From: Pleurodeles waltl
Taxonomy: Eukaryota; Chordata; Amphibia; Caudata; Salamandridae
DNA length: 64,000 nt
Direction: 5' to 3'
Assembly (NCBI RefSeq): GCF_031143425.1
Contig: NC_090451.1
Span: forward strand, 351,734,339-351,798,338
Below, one piece after another: positions 43,950 to 53,608 of this stretch; within the stretch, counting starts at the first letter, position 1, and each line of letters opens with the position of its first letter. The notes below the pieces were generated by a model. It was given only the letters and a program-made list of their open reading frames with translations, did not search any database and was not told where the DNA came from. Both the position numbers and the translations under genes were made by a program.

Positions 43950-45181
43950 GTGTGTTAGTGGTAGTGTTGTTTTGTTTAGGAGAAGGGTAAGTAGTATAAT
44001 GTGAGCTTGAAGCAGGAGTGTTGCTAGTTGTGATAACTGTTTGAGGCTCACAATAGTCTTGCTTTTCAATATAGTGTTCATCTTCCAGCAGGTTAAGGAG
44101 GTATTTTGTTGGGTCTGTGTGTGTGGGTGGTGGACTTGGTGGCTGAGAGAGCCATGAGGAGTGTAGTGTTTTTTGGAGGGTAGTTTTATTATGTAATAGA
44201 CAAGGGGATGCGAGGTAGCTATGAGTGGCATGTTTTTTATTTTGTTTGCGTTTTAGTGTGGATAGAGTATGGGTTAGGGGTGGTGGAGGAGCATGTGGAT
44301 CATGATGTAAGGCTCTAAATTGTGCAATGGAGGAGAGGCGAGTGAATGAAAGTTGCTGGGTTGGGGTGCTTGTGGTAGGTGTTTGTGAAGAGTGAGAAAG
44401 TAGGGGTGGAGATAGGATGGAATTTGTATTCTTTGTGTAGTCCTGAGGGTGGGAGTGGGTATGACGATAAGTGTAATGTAAGTTTGTGTTGCTTTGATGT
44501 GCTGATGTTTGTGGTTGGTATTGTTTTTGTGGAATAGTGAGAGGCGATATTGGTGTAGTTGTTTTTGGTGAGGGATTTGTATGTGAGTTAGTGCTGGTAA
44601 GTGGAATTTGAGTGTTAGATCGGGTGTTGTGTTTTGGAGATGAATGTATGAGGTGTGTAAGAGGTGATGGATGTGTGTCAAGGGAATTAGTATTAGTTGC
44701 GATGACTGGAAGAGGTAATGTGTGTGGTGGAGTGAAATATGGGGATTGTATGGTTGTGTGTAATTGATGGAGAGGGGAAGAGTGTTTGTAGATGGTGTGT
44801 TTGAAGGCAGGGTTTGGGCATTGTTATGATGACAGGTGGTCTGTGTGGAGCAAACAGCGGATAGTGTTGTTGGTTAGTAAGAGCAGAGAGTGTGTATCTG
44901 AAAGGCCTAGACTGAGAGAAATGTATACTGTAGTTTTGTGTTGTGTGGGGGATGGCAGGTTGTGTTAGTGGGAGTGGACAGAGTAGTGTTGGCTGTGAGA
45001 ATGCAGGTGTTTGACTGAATGTGTTGTATAAAGGGTATTGTGTTGGGTGATGGGGCAATGCAATCTGTCTGTGGTCAGTTTGTGATGTATGATTTGGATG
45101 CCTTTGTAGAATATGTGTTTGCATGTTGAGGGATGTGTAGGGGCTGGAATCATTCTTGGTCCATTGAGAATTGGGCAGCAT
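43950..45181 (-). other. Strand-asymmetric (A+C on minus strand) coding leader of the L2-type LINE
   Basis: The plus strand is dominated by G and T and the minus strand by A and C across about 1.2 kb. This gives long open stretches rich in His, Pro, Thr, Gln and Leu on the minus strand (45,181-44,693; 44,681-44,274; 44,231-43,941). These are in different frames, probably because of small indels. I do not recognise a domain. It occupies the position of an ORF1 or of an N-terminal extension of ORF2. Confidence 0.55.
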
Positions 45182-45271
45182 TTCTGGCCCTAGTCCCTAG
45201 TCCCGACCAGGCCCAAACAGGCAGCTGCCCTTGTCCTCTTCGCCCTGGCTGAGACGCCCGGAGTCCTAGCC

Positions 45272-45280
45272 TTTTATAGC
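45272..45280 (-). promoter_or_regulatory. TATA box, minus strand (towards the LINE ORF)
   Basis: Minus-strand reading is GCTATAAAAGG, a consensus-like TATA box about 95 bp upstream of the start codon at 45,181, with CCAAT elements beginning 10 bp further upstream. The spacing is compatible with initiation near 45,245. Confidence 0.55.
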
Positions 45281-45284
45281 CCTA

Positions 45285-45745
45285 CTGGCCAATAAGAAGC
45301 TGGTCCTAACCCTAGCCAATCCAATTTCAAGCCCTGATTCAAACAACTAATGGGAGACCCAGTCCTAATCACCAATCATAGCCCTATTCCTGACCACCAA
45401 TCACAGTCCCAGCCCTAAAACAAGCAACCAATCAGAATCCCAGCCCTATCCATCAATCACAGCCCTAGAACCAACAGCCAATCAGAATTCTCAGCCCTAT
45501 CAACCAATCGCAGCCCTAGAGCCAACAGCCAATCAGAATTCACAGCCCTATCCACCAATCACAGCCCTAGAACCAACAGCCAATCAGAATCTCAGCACTA
45601 TCCACCAATCACAGCCCTAGAACCAACAGCCAATCAGATTCCTAGCCCTATCCACCAATCATAACCCCAGCCCTGGAGCCAGCAACCAATGAAAGACCAT
45701 CTCCCAACAACCTATCACAACAACATATGCAACAACCAATAGGAA
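45285..45745. repeat. Tandem array with about 16 CCAAT boxes
   Basis: Units of about 55-60 bp alternate CACCAATCACAGCCCTAG and AACCAACAGCCAATCAGAAT. By eye I count 16 CCAAT pentamers, all in the same orientation, between 45,289 and 45,741. CCAAT followed by CA or AG fits NF-Y binding sites. The array lies between two outward-facing TATA boxes. Confidence 0.85.
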
Positions 45746-45747
45746 CT

Positions 45748-45756
45748 TATATAAGG
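45748..45756 (+). promoter_or_regulatory. TATA box, plus strand, with downstream splice-donor-like site
   Basis: TATATAAGG at 45,748-45,756 follows the last CCAAT by less than 10 bp. About 125 bp downstream, CCAG/GTAAGG (junction 45,880/45,881) is a strong donor-like sequence. The layout is that of an antisense promoter of the LINE. Confidence 0.5.
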
Positions 45757-46743
45757 AGCATGCTAACTGAAGTCATGTGCCTGTGGTCAGGGGGAAAGGC
45801 AACTGCTGCTCTATTCAGAATCTCCTTGGATACAGACAGGCTGAATCCACACTTCCAAGCTAGCAGAGTCTACTTTCCAGGTAAGGGAGAGATTGTTTAA
45901 GAAACAAACACTGGAATAGTGCTGGGTGCGCACTCTAAAATCGGGCTTTTTTAAATGCAAAAATACAGGGGGGCAGACAGCCTTTTTACTTAGAAGAGAA
46001 AAAAAGGGGGGAGGGGTGCCACAAACTAGCAAGGCAATTCACACAGTCACGGCAAAAACGAATGTCAATAAAACACCACTTTAAAAGAGGCCAGGCTGCC
46101 TGAAACACAGAGTTCTCAGTAAAACAGACACAGGTAGCTGAAATAAACATTTTTGAACAAATAATACTATTTACCCAGAAGACTCTCAGGGCTCCTTACC
46201 TAGGTCTTTTTGCAATCCTTGAACACTGGGCTGTATCAGGACACAGGGGAGATGCACAGAGGCTCACAAAATGGAGGTGGCTGTTTTGGGGTTTGGTATA
46301 CACCTGTGGTATAGTGCACCCTGCCTTAGGGTTGTAAGGCCTGCTAGAGGGTGACTTAACTATGCCATAGGCAGTGTGAGGTTGGCATGGCACTCTGAGG
46401 GGAGTGCCATGTCGACTTAGTCATTTTCTCCCCACCAGCACACACAAGCTGTGAGGCAGTGCGCATGTGCTTGGGTGAGGGGTCCCCAGGGTGGCATAGG
46501 ACATGCTGCAGCCCTTAAAGACCTCCCCTGGCATTGGGGCCCTTGGTACCAGGTGTACCATTTACAAGGGACTTATCTGAATGCAAGGGCTGTGCCAATT
46601 GTGGGAACAAAGGTACAGTTTAGGGAAAGAACACTGGTGCTGGGGCCTGCTTAGCAGGGTCCCAGTACACTTTCAGTCATAACTGGCATCAACAAAAGGA
46701 AAAAAGTCAGGGGGTAACCATGCCAAGGAGGCATTTCCTTACA

Positions 46744-47156
46744 CATTAGGTATCAAATTATCTGGTAGAGACATACTCTAGTTGCAGATTCCTTACCGAC
46801 CCACCCATCCTTTTCGCTCTGTGAACTGATTTCTAGGGACAGGGACTTCCCTTATAGGGCCCTAGTTCTAACTCACCAGGGTCAGTGTTCTTCATGGCTT
46901 CGTGCCTCTGGCGTGGGACGTCATGACAAGAAACTGACATCAGCGCACTGGGGTGGGGCCTACATACAACCAACAATGCCATATTCGAAGCACATGACGC
47001 CAACGACGGACACGGAGTCAACCAACGCCACCTAACGGCACACAGGGGTACTGCTCAAGAAAAATCTCTGGATCCAGATTCAAGCCTGGGGGAAATCCGA
47101 AGATAAGGAATCTGCAACCAGCAAATAATTTGTTACGGAAGGTAAGTAACTTGATC
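46744..47156 (-). repeat. DIRS-2 right inverted terminal repeat with intact terminus
   Basis: Contains the right repeat in the same order as DIRS-1 (ATCTGGTAGAGAC, GATTCCTTACCGACCC, then the segment ending CACCTAACGGCACA), and unlike DIRS-1 also the outer part: GGTACTGCTCAAGAAAAATC, GGGGGAAATCC, AAGGAATCTGCAACCAG. It ends with GTTACGGAAGGTAAGTAACTTG, which is complementary to the internal region of the same element (GAACAAGTTACTTAC at 38,549). Confidence 0.85.
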
Positions 47157-47780
47157 TTTAACACAAGTGATTAATTCACGGAGTAAAAAATTGTTGTGAC
47201 CTCCTAACTCAGTTTAATTATCTCTTTATCTCCCTTATGTCTGATATTCATAATGGCGTTTGTATACATTCCCATATGTGTATTCCACGTCTGGCTGCTT
47301 TAATTGCATGTAAACTAATGGCTTTACATACCCTCTTTCACTTGGGATGTGATACCAATACCCAGATATGACGTTATTCCTATTAATTCCTGATTTCATT
47401 CAGTGGGAGATCCACTGTCATTCTAATTTCCTTCCCCCCTGCTAATTGGTCACTAAGCATAATAGTGGTTTTAGATAATGGCATCTGCAAACATCTTTTG
47501 TAACTTTGTTTTTGTCATAATCGTTCTCATGAAAGATAAGCACAATGTGAATATTCTAATTGCAATTACGGCCAACTGTTAGCCGTTTCTACCAGACAGC
47601 TAGCTACTTCAGAAATCTCACTTTTGTAGGCTGAACTGGTTTTAAAATAACAAAACATGTTTACTAATATCCAAACGTCTAAACTTCATAATGGAGTATT
47701 ATCCTCTTCTTTTAACTACAAACAACCAGAATTTTTCTTACTGTATTGAGTAACCATTCCCAGATGTGGAAAAAACTGCA
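47157..47780. other. No recognisable feature
   Basis: AT-rich sequence between the end of DIRS-2 and the start of the second DIRS lineage; nothing recognised. Confidence 0.5.
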
Positions 47781-47791
47781 TTTCTGCTGGA

Positions 47792-49825
47792 TACAATGTA
47801 GGAAGGTAGCCTATTTCTAGCCTTGTTACTCCCACTTTTGGGGGGACAATTCCATGCATCCCCGGGTCTCCAGCGTAGAGCCTGGGTACTGCCAAACTAA
47901 CTTTCCAAGGTTTTCTCTGCAGCTACCGCTGCTGCCAACCCCTCAGACAGGTTTCTGCCCCCCTGGGGCCTGGGCAGCCCAGTCCCAGGAAGGCAGAACA
48001 AAGGATTTCCTCTGAGAGAGGGTGTTACACCCTCTCCCTTTGGAAATAGGTGTGAAGGGCCTGGGAGGAGTAGCCTCTCCTGGCCTCTGGAAATGCTTTG
48101 AAGGGTACAGATGGTGCCCTCCTTGCATAAGCCAGTGTACACCGATTGAGGGATCCCCCCAGCCCTGCTCTGGCGCGAAACTGGACAAAGGTAAAGGGGA
48201 GTGACCACTCCCCTGACCAGCACCTCCCAGCAGAGGTGCCCAGAGCTCCTCCAGTGTGTCCCAGACCTCTGCCATCTTGGATGCAGAGGTGTGGGGGCAC
48301 AATGGACAGCTCTGAGTGGCCAGTGCCAGCAGGTGACATCAGAGACCCCTACTGATAGATGCTTACCTTTCTCTGTAGCCAATCCTCCTCTGTGGGCTAT
48401 TTAGGGTCTCTCCTGTGGGCATCTCACCAGATAACGAATGCAAGAGCTCACCAGAGTTCCTCTGCACTTCCCTCTTCAACTTCTGCCAAGGATCGACCGC
48501 TGACTGCTCTAGGACGCCTGCATAACCGCAACAAAGTAGCAAGAAGACTACCAGCAACATTGAAGTGCCTCATCCTGCCGGCTTTCTCGACTGTTTCCTG
48601 GTGGTGCATGCTCTGATGGCTGTCTGCCTTCACCCTGCACTGGAAGCCAAGAAGAAATCTCCTGTGGGTCGACGGAATCTTCCCCCTGCTAACGCAGGCA
48701 CCAAACATCTGCATCACCAGTCCTCTGGGTCCCCTCTCATCTTGACGAGCGTGGTCCCTGGAACACAGGAGCTGGGTCCAAGTGTCTTCGACAGTCCAGT
48801 GGCCCTTCTGTCCAAATTTGGTGGAGGTAAGTCCTTGCCTCCCCACGCCAGACAGTAATCCTGTGTACTGCATGAACTGCAGCTGCTCGGGCTCCTGTGC
48901 ACTTTTGCAAGACTTCATTTGTGCACAGCCTAGCCCAGATCCCCATCACTCTGTCCTGCATTGCCCAACTGGCTGAGTTGGACTCCGACGTCGTGGGACC
49001 CTTTTTTGTTGCTCTGAGTCGACCGCCGTCCTCAGATCTTCTAAGTGCCTTTTCAAGTGCTTCTGCGGGTGCTGCCTGCTTCTGCGTGGGCTCTCTGTGT
49101 CGATGAGCACCCCCTCTGTCTCCTCCTCCAAGGGGCGACCTCCTCGTCCTTTCTGGGCCCTAGCAGCACCCAAAATCCTCAACCGCGACTCTTGCAGCTA
49201 GCAAAGCTTGTTTGCGGTCTTTCTCGACTTTACTGTCTTTCTGGGGTAGTAGGGTAACTTTACTCCTACTTTTCAGGGTCTTGGGGTGGGGTATCTTGGA
49301 CACCCTTAATGTTTTCTTACCCTCCTAGCGACCCTCTACACACTACACTAGGCCTGGGGTCCATTTGTGGTTCGCATTCCACTTTTGGAGTATATGGTTT
49401 GTGTTGCCCCTATGCCTATTTCTCCCTATTGCATTCTATTGTGTTCTACATTGTTTGCACTACTTTTATAACTGTTACTTACCTGATTTTGGTTTGTGTG
49501 TGTATATTTTGTGTATTTTACTTACCTCCTGAGGGAGTATATCCTCTGAGATACTCTTGGCATAGTGTCACTAAAATAAAGTACCTTTATTTTTAGTAAC
49601 TCTGAGTATTGTGTTTTCTTATGATATAGTGCTATATGATATAAGTGGTATAATAGGAGCTATTCATGTCTCCTAGTTCAGCCTAAGCTGCTCTACTATA
49701 GCTACCTCTATCAGCCTAAGCTGCTAGAACACCTCTATTCTACTAATAAGGGATAACTGGACCTGGCACAAGGTGTAAGTACCACAAGGTACCCACTATA
49801 AGCCAGGCCAGCCTCCTACATACAA
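47792..49825 (+). mobile_element. LTR-like family B, complete unit with 5-bp target duplication
   Basis: The unit is 47,797-49,820 (2,024 bp), beginning TGTAGGAAGGTAGCC and ending GGCCAGCCTCCTACA. It is flanked by TACAA at 47,792-47,796 and again at 49,821-49,825. TG...CA ends, a 5-bp duplication and AATAAA at 49,575-49,580 (about 240 bp before the end) are the features of a solo LTR. Short frames are present, but none is conserved with copy 1 at 30.6-32.8 kb. It lies inside the terminal region of a DIRS element. Confidence 0.85.
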
Positions 49826-50085
49826 CTACTTGTGAATTCCTCACCTTATGAATCCTCCCAATGCGCCAGCATTCAACGGAAATTATTTCCTAGCTCTCCA
49901 TGTCGACGAGGATGGCACAACTGCTCGGCTCTGCTCATGACTCCATCTGACGTCATTGGAGCCATAAGAAGCCCTCGCCGGCTTGCTGACGTCAGTTCCC
50001 TTTTTTCCACACCTTCAACGCTAATCGTTTTCTATCTCTCAGTTGTATCTCAACTGTATCGAGGGAATTATTTGGTAGCGCTACT

Positions 50086-50400
50086 ATGTCCCGACCGAAG
50101 AAATCTGCGTTTAAACGTCGTAGCGAGTGCGGAGGCCATATGTCGTGATGGATCCGCACGAGAACTGCCTCTGGTGTTTGAGCTCTGATCACGGCGTGGC
50201 AGGTTGTTCTTCCTGCCAACGTATGAAGCCGAAAGCTCTGAAAGAGAGAGAGGCTAAGCTTTTCTATCGAAAGCTAGGGAGGAGAAAAGAGGTTGGTGAA
50301 GGTCGAGGACACAGAACACTTCGTTGCATAGATCTTCGAGGTCTCATACGAAGCGATGCCTTGCACGCTCTCCTTATAACATCCAAACCTATAAAAATCT
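50086..50400 (+). pseudogene. DIRS gag N-terminus (second lineage), frameshifted
   Basis: The start ATG at 50,086 opens MSRPKKSAFKRRSECGGHMS. A one-base loss near 50,145 then shifts into MDPHENCLWCLSSDHGVAGC, SSCQRMKPKALKEREAKLF. CLWCL, DH and CxxC match DIRS-1 CLWCLKKDHDLTLCSVC and the following MAPKALRERSLKLL. The first Cys pair is partly lost (FKR in place of FKPC). The sequence degenerates after about 50,290. Confidence 0.75.
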
Positions 50401-50884
50401 AATTCTGGGGAAAAATATGTTACCTCTAAAGGTTGTTCTCGTTTATTGTTTTTTTTTTTTTTTTGTAGATTCAGGTCACCTGTTCTGACTCTGTGTTAAA
50501 GTGTTATTTATGGATTTCAGTATGCGCTGTTCTCTGTAGTACATCTATGTGCCTTTTTTTCAGATGTAGACACTTGTTTCTAGTAGTCTGGGATAGGGTT
50601 GGGTATTTAATATACTGTAAACACCGAAACCCTTGGGTGAAGTATTTTCTGGGTGTAATAAATCCCTCCTATTCAGAGTCCCCTACTCTGGAAGGAGGCA
50701 TATCAGCAAACTCATCATTTATTGTTCCGAAAAAGGCATGGTTCAATTTTATACAGGGCAAAATCGGGCAGTGGTAAACTATGGGGCAGTATTTAAAGCA
50801 AAACTGGGAGTTCCAATCCAGATGAAAACTCTAGTTCATTCAGAAATTAGAATTTATGTATGAACTCAGAAACAGATTCGAAGT
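50401..50884. other. No recognisable gene; poly(T) run
   Basis: Contains a run of about 18 T near 50,447-50,464, which could be the poly(A) end of an unidentified minus-strand retrocopy. Otherwise no features. Confidence 0.4.
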
Positions 50885-52870
50885 TTTTTTTTTTTTGGGG
50901 GGGTGGGGTTAAAGATGTTTTTATTGGAATTTTCATTGAACAGAGAGAGTGTTTATCATTTGCTTATGGAATTAACTAGTAATAAACACTACTGACGGCA
51001 CACAGCTTTTATTCGTTGAATCAGTACACCACAAATCGAGAAGAGAAAATAGTGAAATCAGGAAAAAACAGCGTTAAATCATAATTAACGTGGGAAAACA
51101 AAAGAGTTAAAAGATCTACAAAAACTGGTAGCAGCAGAAGTAATTTGGTACCCTTCTCCTTCCCCACCCATCTTCTTGCATCACTCCTCTACAGTCCCCT
51201 AAATGATGTGGGAATGTCTGATGAGGTGCATATGGATAAAATAATTACAGTGATCCACCTCCGGAAAGTTGTGGGTCTGGCTGACCACTTCTGCTGGACT
51301 GAGAGGAGTGCTGTGGCCCACTCAGATCCTAGATTCGTGCAAAATCAAGGGCAAGCTCCCCCAGCCTAAGATTGTTTTCATTTGGGTCCTCCCTTATTTT
51401 TTGGAAGGGGACCCATTTTCCCTCAAATTTTAATATTTTATCTCAAACCAATGCTGTCAGTTTTTCCATAATATAGATAACTCAGACGTTCTCCCACCAC
51501 TCCACAACCGAAGGAGCCTCAGCAGATTTACAGAATTGTGCAATAGTTACTCTTGCGGGTATAAGCAGGTGGGTGACAAGTTTTAACCTCCGGGGTCAAC
51601 AGTGGAAACTCAAAGCCCTCTCTTACCACCTAAGACCAATCTTATGGGTATCATACTTCATCGCAAGCCAGTAACCTCCTAGATTGTCGCTATAATAGAT
51701 TTCCAAAAAGTCCGTATCACCTCACAACCCCACCCCATATGATGCTTTGTGTCCCTCTCAGTTCCACAGCACAAACAGCAAGGTGAGGGCCCAAGCATTG
51801 CATGCAGGCATACTGGCTTCAGAATCCTCAGTAACATTATCTTATAGCAGTCTTTGAATTGGGTGCATATTAATGCCAAAGCCCACTTTCCTACATGTTT
51901 ATCCAGGAAGTGTCATCGATCTCTGTCTTGAGGTCGTCCTACCATATAAGAGCATATACTTGCTTGGAAGGTTTGGGATGGTGCTTTAAATTGCAGTATG
52001 TGTGCAATCCCTTTTTTTTTTGTCTTACCATCTTTCCTTAAGGACTCTAATGGTATGAGGTCTCTAAAGGCTAGTGCGCCTTGTCACTTAAGTTGGCAAG
52101 GTCAAATAGTGGTGGAAGCTGTGCGACCTTAATGTATCGATCAATTTGCGGAAACCCTAGGTCTCCCTTGTGTCAGTGTAGCGAAACTGAGTCACTGGTT
52201 CAGGTCTACACAGTTTGTTTTCACACCCACAGGTGGCACGAATGAGCTTAGTTCAGTGTACCAATGCTTGAATTTTAAAGTTTTCTGTAGAATCGCCCCC
52301 CTCCCCCAACCCCTCTGAGCCCCACCCAAAACATAGTTGAAGTGATGTCCATGCTTTTAGGTTACTAAGAGTCCCTAAACAAGGATCCAGGGATATCTCG
52401 GTGATCAGAAACAAGTCCTGTTTCATACTCAATACCACACACAAACTCCACTAAGAAAAAACACTTTCACTTTTTATGCAGGCTATTTTTCCAAACCAGG
52501 AGATCTCAAGCCTTCCTCGTCTGTATGAATCCTTGTAAAGTGTATCTATTAACTGTGGTATATTCTTGCTATACAAGTGAGCTCAATGTGCAGGAATGTG
52601 TATACCTAGGAAATCCAAAGAGCTTTTAATTTCAGAGTTTATACTCCGTCAGTAATTTCCTCAACAGTGACGAAACAGTTGGCATTCCCATTGTCGCTGA
52701 ATTATCACGTTTAATTTTAAAGCCTGAGACTGGTGTGAACTCTTCAATTTCTTTGATAAGTGCAGTTAGGAACATTTGAAGGTGAGACAAGAACTGTATT
52801 TCATCCCGGAAAAAGACTAGCTTATAGGTGAAGCTATCAATTGTATTTCCCTGGATCATTCGGTTAGACT
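50885..52870 (-). mobile_element. 3' part of a minus-strand L1/Tx1-type LINE
   Basis: A poly(T) run at about 50,885-50,897 is the poly(A) tail on the minus strand, and TTTATT (AATAAA on the minus strand) lies about 25 bp inside it. Moving upstream on the minus strand the ORF2 C-terminus, thumb region and RT fragment follow in the correct order up to about 52,870. It is 5'-truncated, as is usual for LINE copies. Confidence 0.78.
51679..52859 (-). pseudogene. L1-type ORF2 remnant (RT to C-terminal zinc motif)
   Basis: At 52,859-52,632: LVFFRDEIQFLSHL (degraded FADDxxxFL box; the first Asp has become Arg) and FTPVSGFKIKRDNSATM, matching the SGYKINxxKS segment. At about 52,160-52,090: GFPQIDRYIKVAQLPPLF, equivalent to GLPDFxxYYxAAQL. 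At 51,879-51,679: CCLCCGTERDTKHHMGWGC and then IRTFW, the C-terminal CxxC...H...C knuckle of the L1/Tx1 clade. Stops intervene. Confidence 0.8.
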
Positions 52871-53608
52871 GAGTGAAGTGTGAAACTCATTGTTCTCTCT
52901 AAAGTAATTATCGAGTGCATTCTTAATTGTGCCCCAAAACAATGGGACTCTAAAGGCTATCTCATTTAAGGGGCTCTTTTGCCTCCCTGCTGAATACTGA
53001 ACCAAAACAGAGGCATGTTAAAAAAATAAAATAGAAAAAAGCCTGTCAGTTCTTGTGGAAGTCTTCTGAACATTGGAGAAGAAAGTGTATTATTTTTCCG
53101 ACCCAAGTCATTCTCTCAAATATCGACTAGATCCACATCACTCAGGCCCTTCTCTGAGGGTCTGTGTAACATGGGGCTGTTTCTCCTATCGTTTACAGGA
53201 GGCCCAGACAGGCATATTTTGCCATCCTGGTCAGAGGAGGTCACAATCTGGAAATCCATGCGTTTACTCTCCCAGCCTGGTCTAATAAAGGCCTATTTCA
53301 GAATGTGGCTCGGATCAGTATACGGAACTCAGAAAGGGAACTTGTCAAAGAGTTCCTGTACTTGCCACTTACTTGCCACCCCCTCGATGTATTACCAAGC
53401 ACTGCAATGCAGTGGGTCTCGCATTTGCTTGAGTTAGATCTTTTGGGATTGTATATTCATAACTGGACTTTTCTTGCCACATAAATTGGTTAACCTTGCC
53501 TCATAATTTGCTCTTTTCCTGTCACATAATTGCAGTGGCCTTGCATGTAACTAAAACACTCATTTACCTTCTTCTATCTGCTGCCAAAAATGAAAATGTT
53601 GCCAGTTA
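52871..53608. other. No recognisable feature
   Basis: May include more of the minus-strand L1 RT region, but I cannot identify a motif. Frames at 53,073-53,437 lack any family resemblance. Confidence 0.4.

Larger units (their letters stand above)
41353..45181 (-). pseudogene. L2-type ORF2 (N-terminal extension, endonuclease, RT), frameshifted
   Basis: A start codon at 45,181 opens MLPNSQWTKND and about 400 residues of Pro/His/Thr/Gln-rich sequence spread over frames. The endonuclease begins CQLINARSL (about 43,945-43,919), then LLFITESWLGDD (Glu motif, near 43,860-43,825), HNHIGKRGGGLAIVFK, and TWSDHLLITF (SDH motif, about 43,350). The linker holds RKPTPWRNTELKK. RT: KKAYIRPLLKKTNLDPQDPNNYRPI (42,500-42,430), FQTRFRPGRSTESAL, SAAFDTVDHDTL, AGGPQGSIISPLLFNIYM, and an intact YADD at 41,949-41,960. 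The C-terminal part (41,865-41,480) has LKLNTSKTEIL and KLQRIQNSAARLL. At least three frameshifts exist between 43,500 and 41,860, and a microsatellite ends the frame. Confidence 0.88.
40781..46295 (-). mobile_element. L2-type LINE, full-length-like, inserted in family A
   Basis: The two halves of the host family A unit abut at about 40,780 (CTCATGCATGTAT) and 46,296 (GTATACACCTG); a short shared GTAT may be the target duplication. Everything between them is therefore insert. On the minus strand the order is: leader (46,295-45,182) with a CCAAT array, a Pro/His/Thr-rich N-terminal region, endonuclease, RT, a C-terminal region, and a 3' tail at 40,781-40,870 with TATTTATATAGCGCTTACTAC and a TATTG-type terminal repeat. 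The 3' tail and RT motifs fit the L2/CR1-related group. Several frameshifts are present. Confidence 0.85.
45182..46295 (-). promoter_or_regulatory. Leader/promoter region of the L2-type LINE
   Basis: Lies between the LINE start codon and the edge of the host element. It contains, from the start codon outwards, a minus-strand TATA box, a CCAAT tandem array, a plus-strand TATA box with a possible exon and splice donor, and a purine-rich tail (45,940-46,020). No reading frame is credible. The whole 1.1 kb belongs to the inserted unit unless a third element is hidden in it. Confidence 0.6.
38562..46748 (-). mobile_element. LTR-like family A unit inserted in DIRS-2 and itself split by an L2-type LINE
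   Basis: Read on the plus strand the unit starts TGTAGGATGTTGGC at 38,567 and ends GGCATTTCCTTACA at 46,743. It is in reverse orientation relative to the complete unit at 53,614. Flanking 5-mers are CATTC (38,562-38,566) and CATTA (46,744-46,748), a 4/5 target duplication inside the DIRS-2 right end. The family A parts are 38,567-40,780 and 46,296-46,743; together they rebuild a unit of about 2.66 kb. The polyadenylation-like signal reads TTTATTTTTAG on this strand, near 38,830. No protein-coding potential is evident. Confidence 0.88.
34080..47156 (+). mobile_element. DIRS-2: DIRS-like retrotransposon, split by family A and the L2-type LINE
   Basis: The left end (ATCTGATAGAGACTTCTGG at about 34,081) through the internal region at 38,566 matches DIRS-1 in layout. 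The rest of the right end resumes at 46,744, directly after the family A insertion: GAACAAGTTACTTACATTC on the left side and CATTAGGTATCAAATTATCTGG on the right side reassemble the DIRS-1 sequence around 18,757-18,793. Without the 8.18-kb insert the element would be about 4.9 kb. Its right terminus is preserved to about 47,156. Genes are broken throughout. Confidence 0.9.
47781..50400 (+). mobile_element. DIRS of a second lineage, 5' fragment, split by family B
   Basis: TTCTGCTGGATACAA (to 47,796) joins TACAACTACTTGTGAATTCC (from 49,821) once family B is removed, giving a DIRS-type start followed by TCCTCACCTTATGAATCCTCC and an inner repeat region with GCCGGCTTGCTGACGTCAGTTC (compare GCGCATACATCAGTTC in DIRS-1). 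Gag follows from 50,086. Similarity ends near 50,400, so RT and recombinase are absent. The terminal sequence differs clearly from DIRS-1 and DIRS-2. Confidence 0.7.

Noticed and set aside
45285..45745. CRISPR-like array
   Set aside because: Units of 55-60 bp are repeated as wholes with no constant-repeat/variable-spacer structure, and the context is a vertebrate LINE; explained as a CCAAT tandem array.
53073..53437. Short plus-strand frames as host exons
   Set aside because: No splice-site framing, no family resemblance, and they lie between transposon copies.
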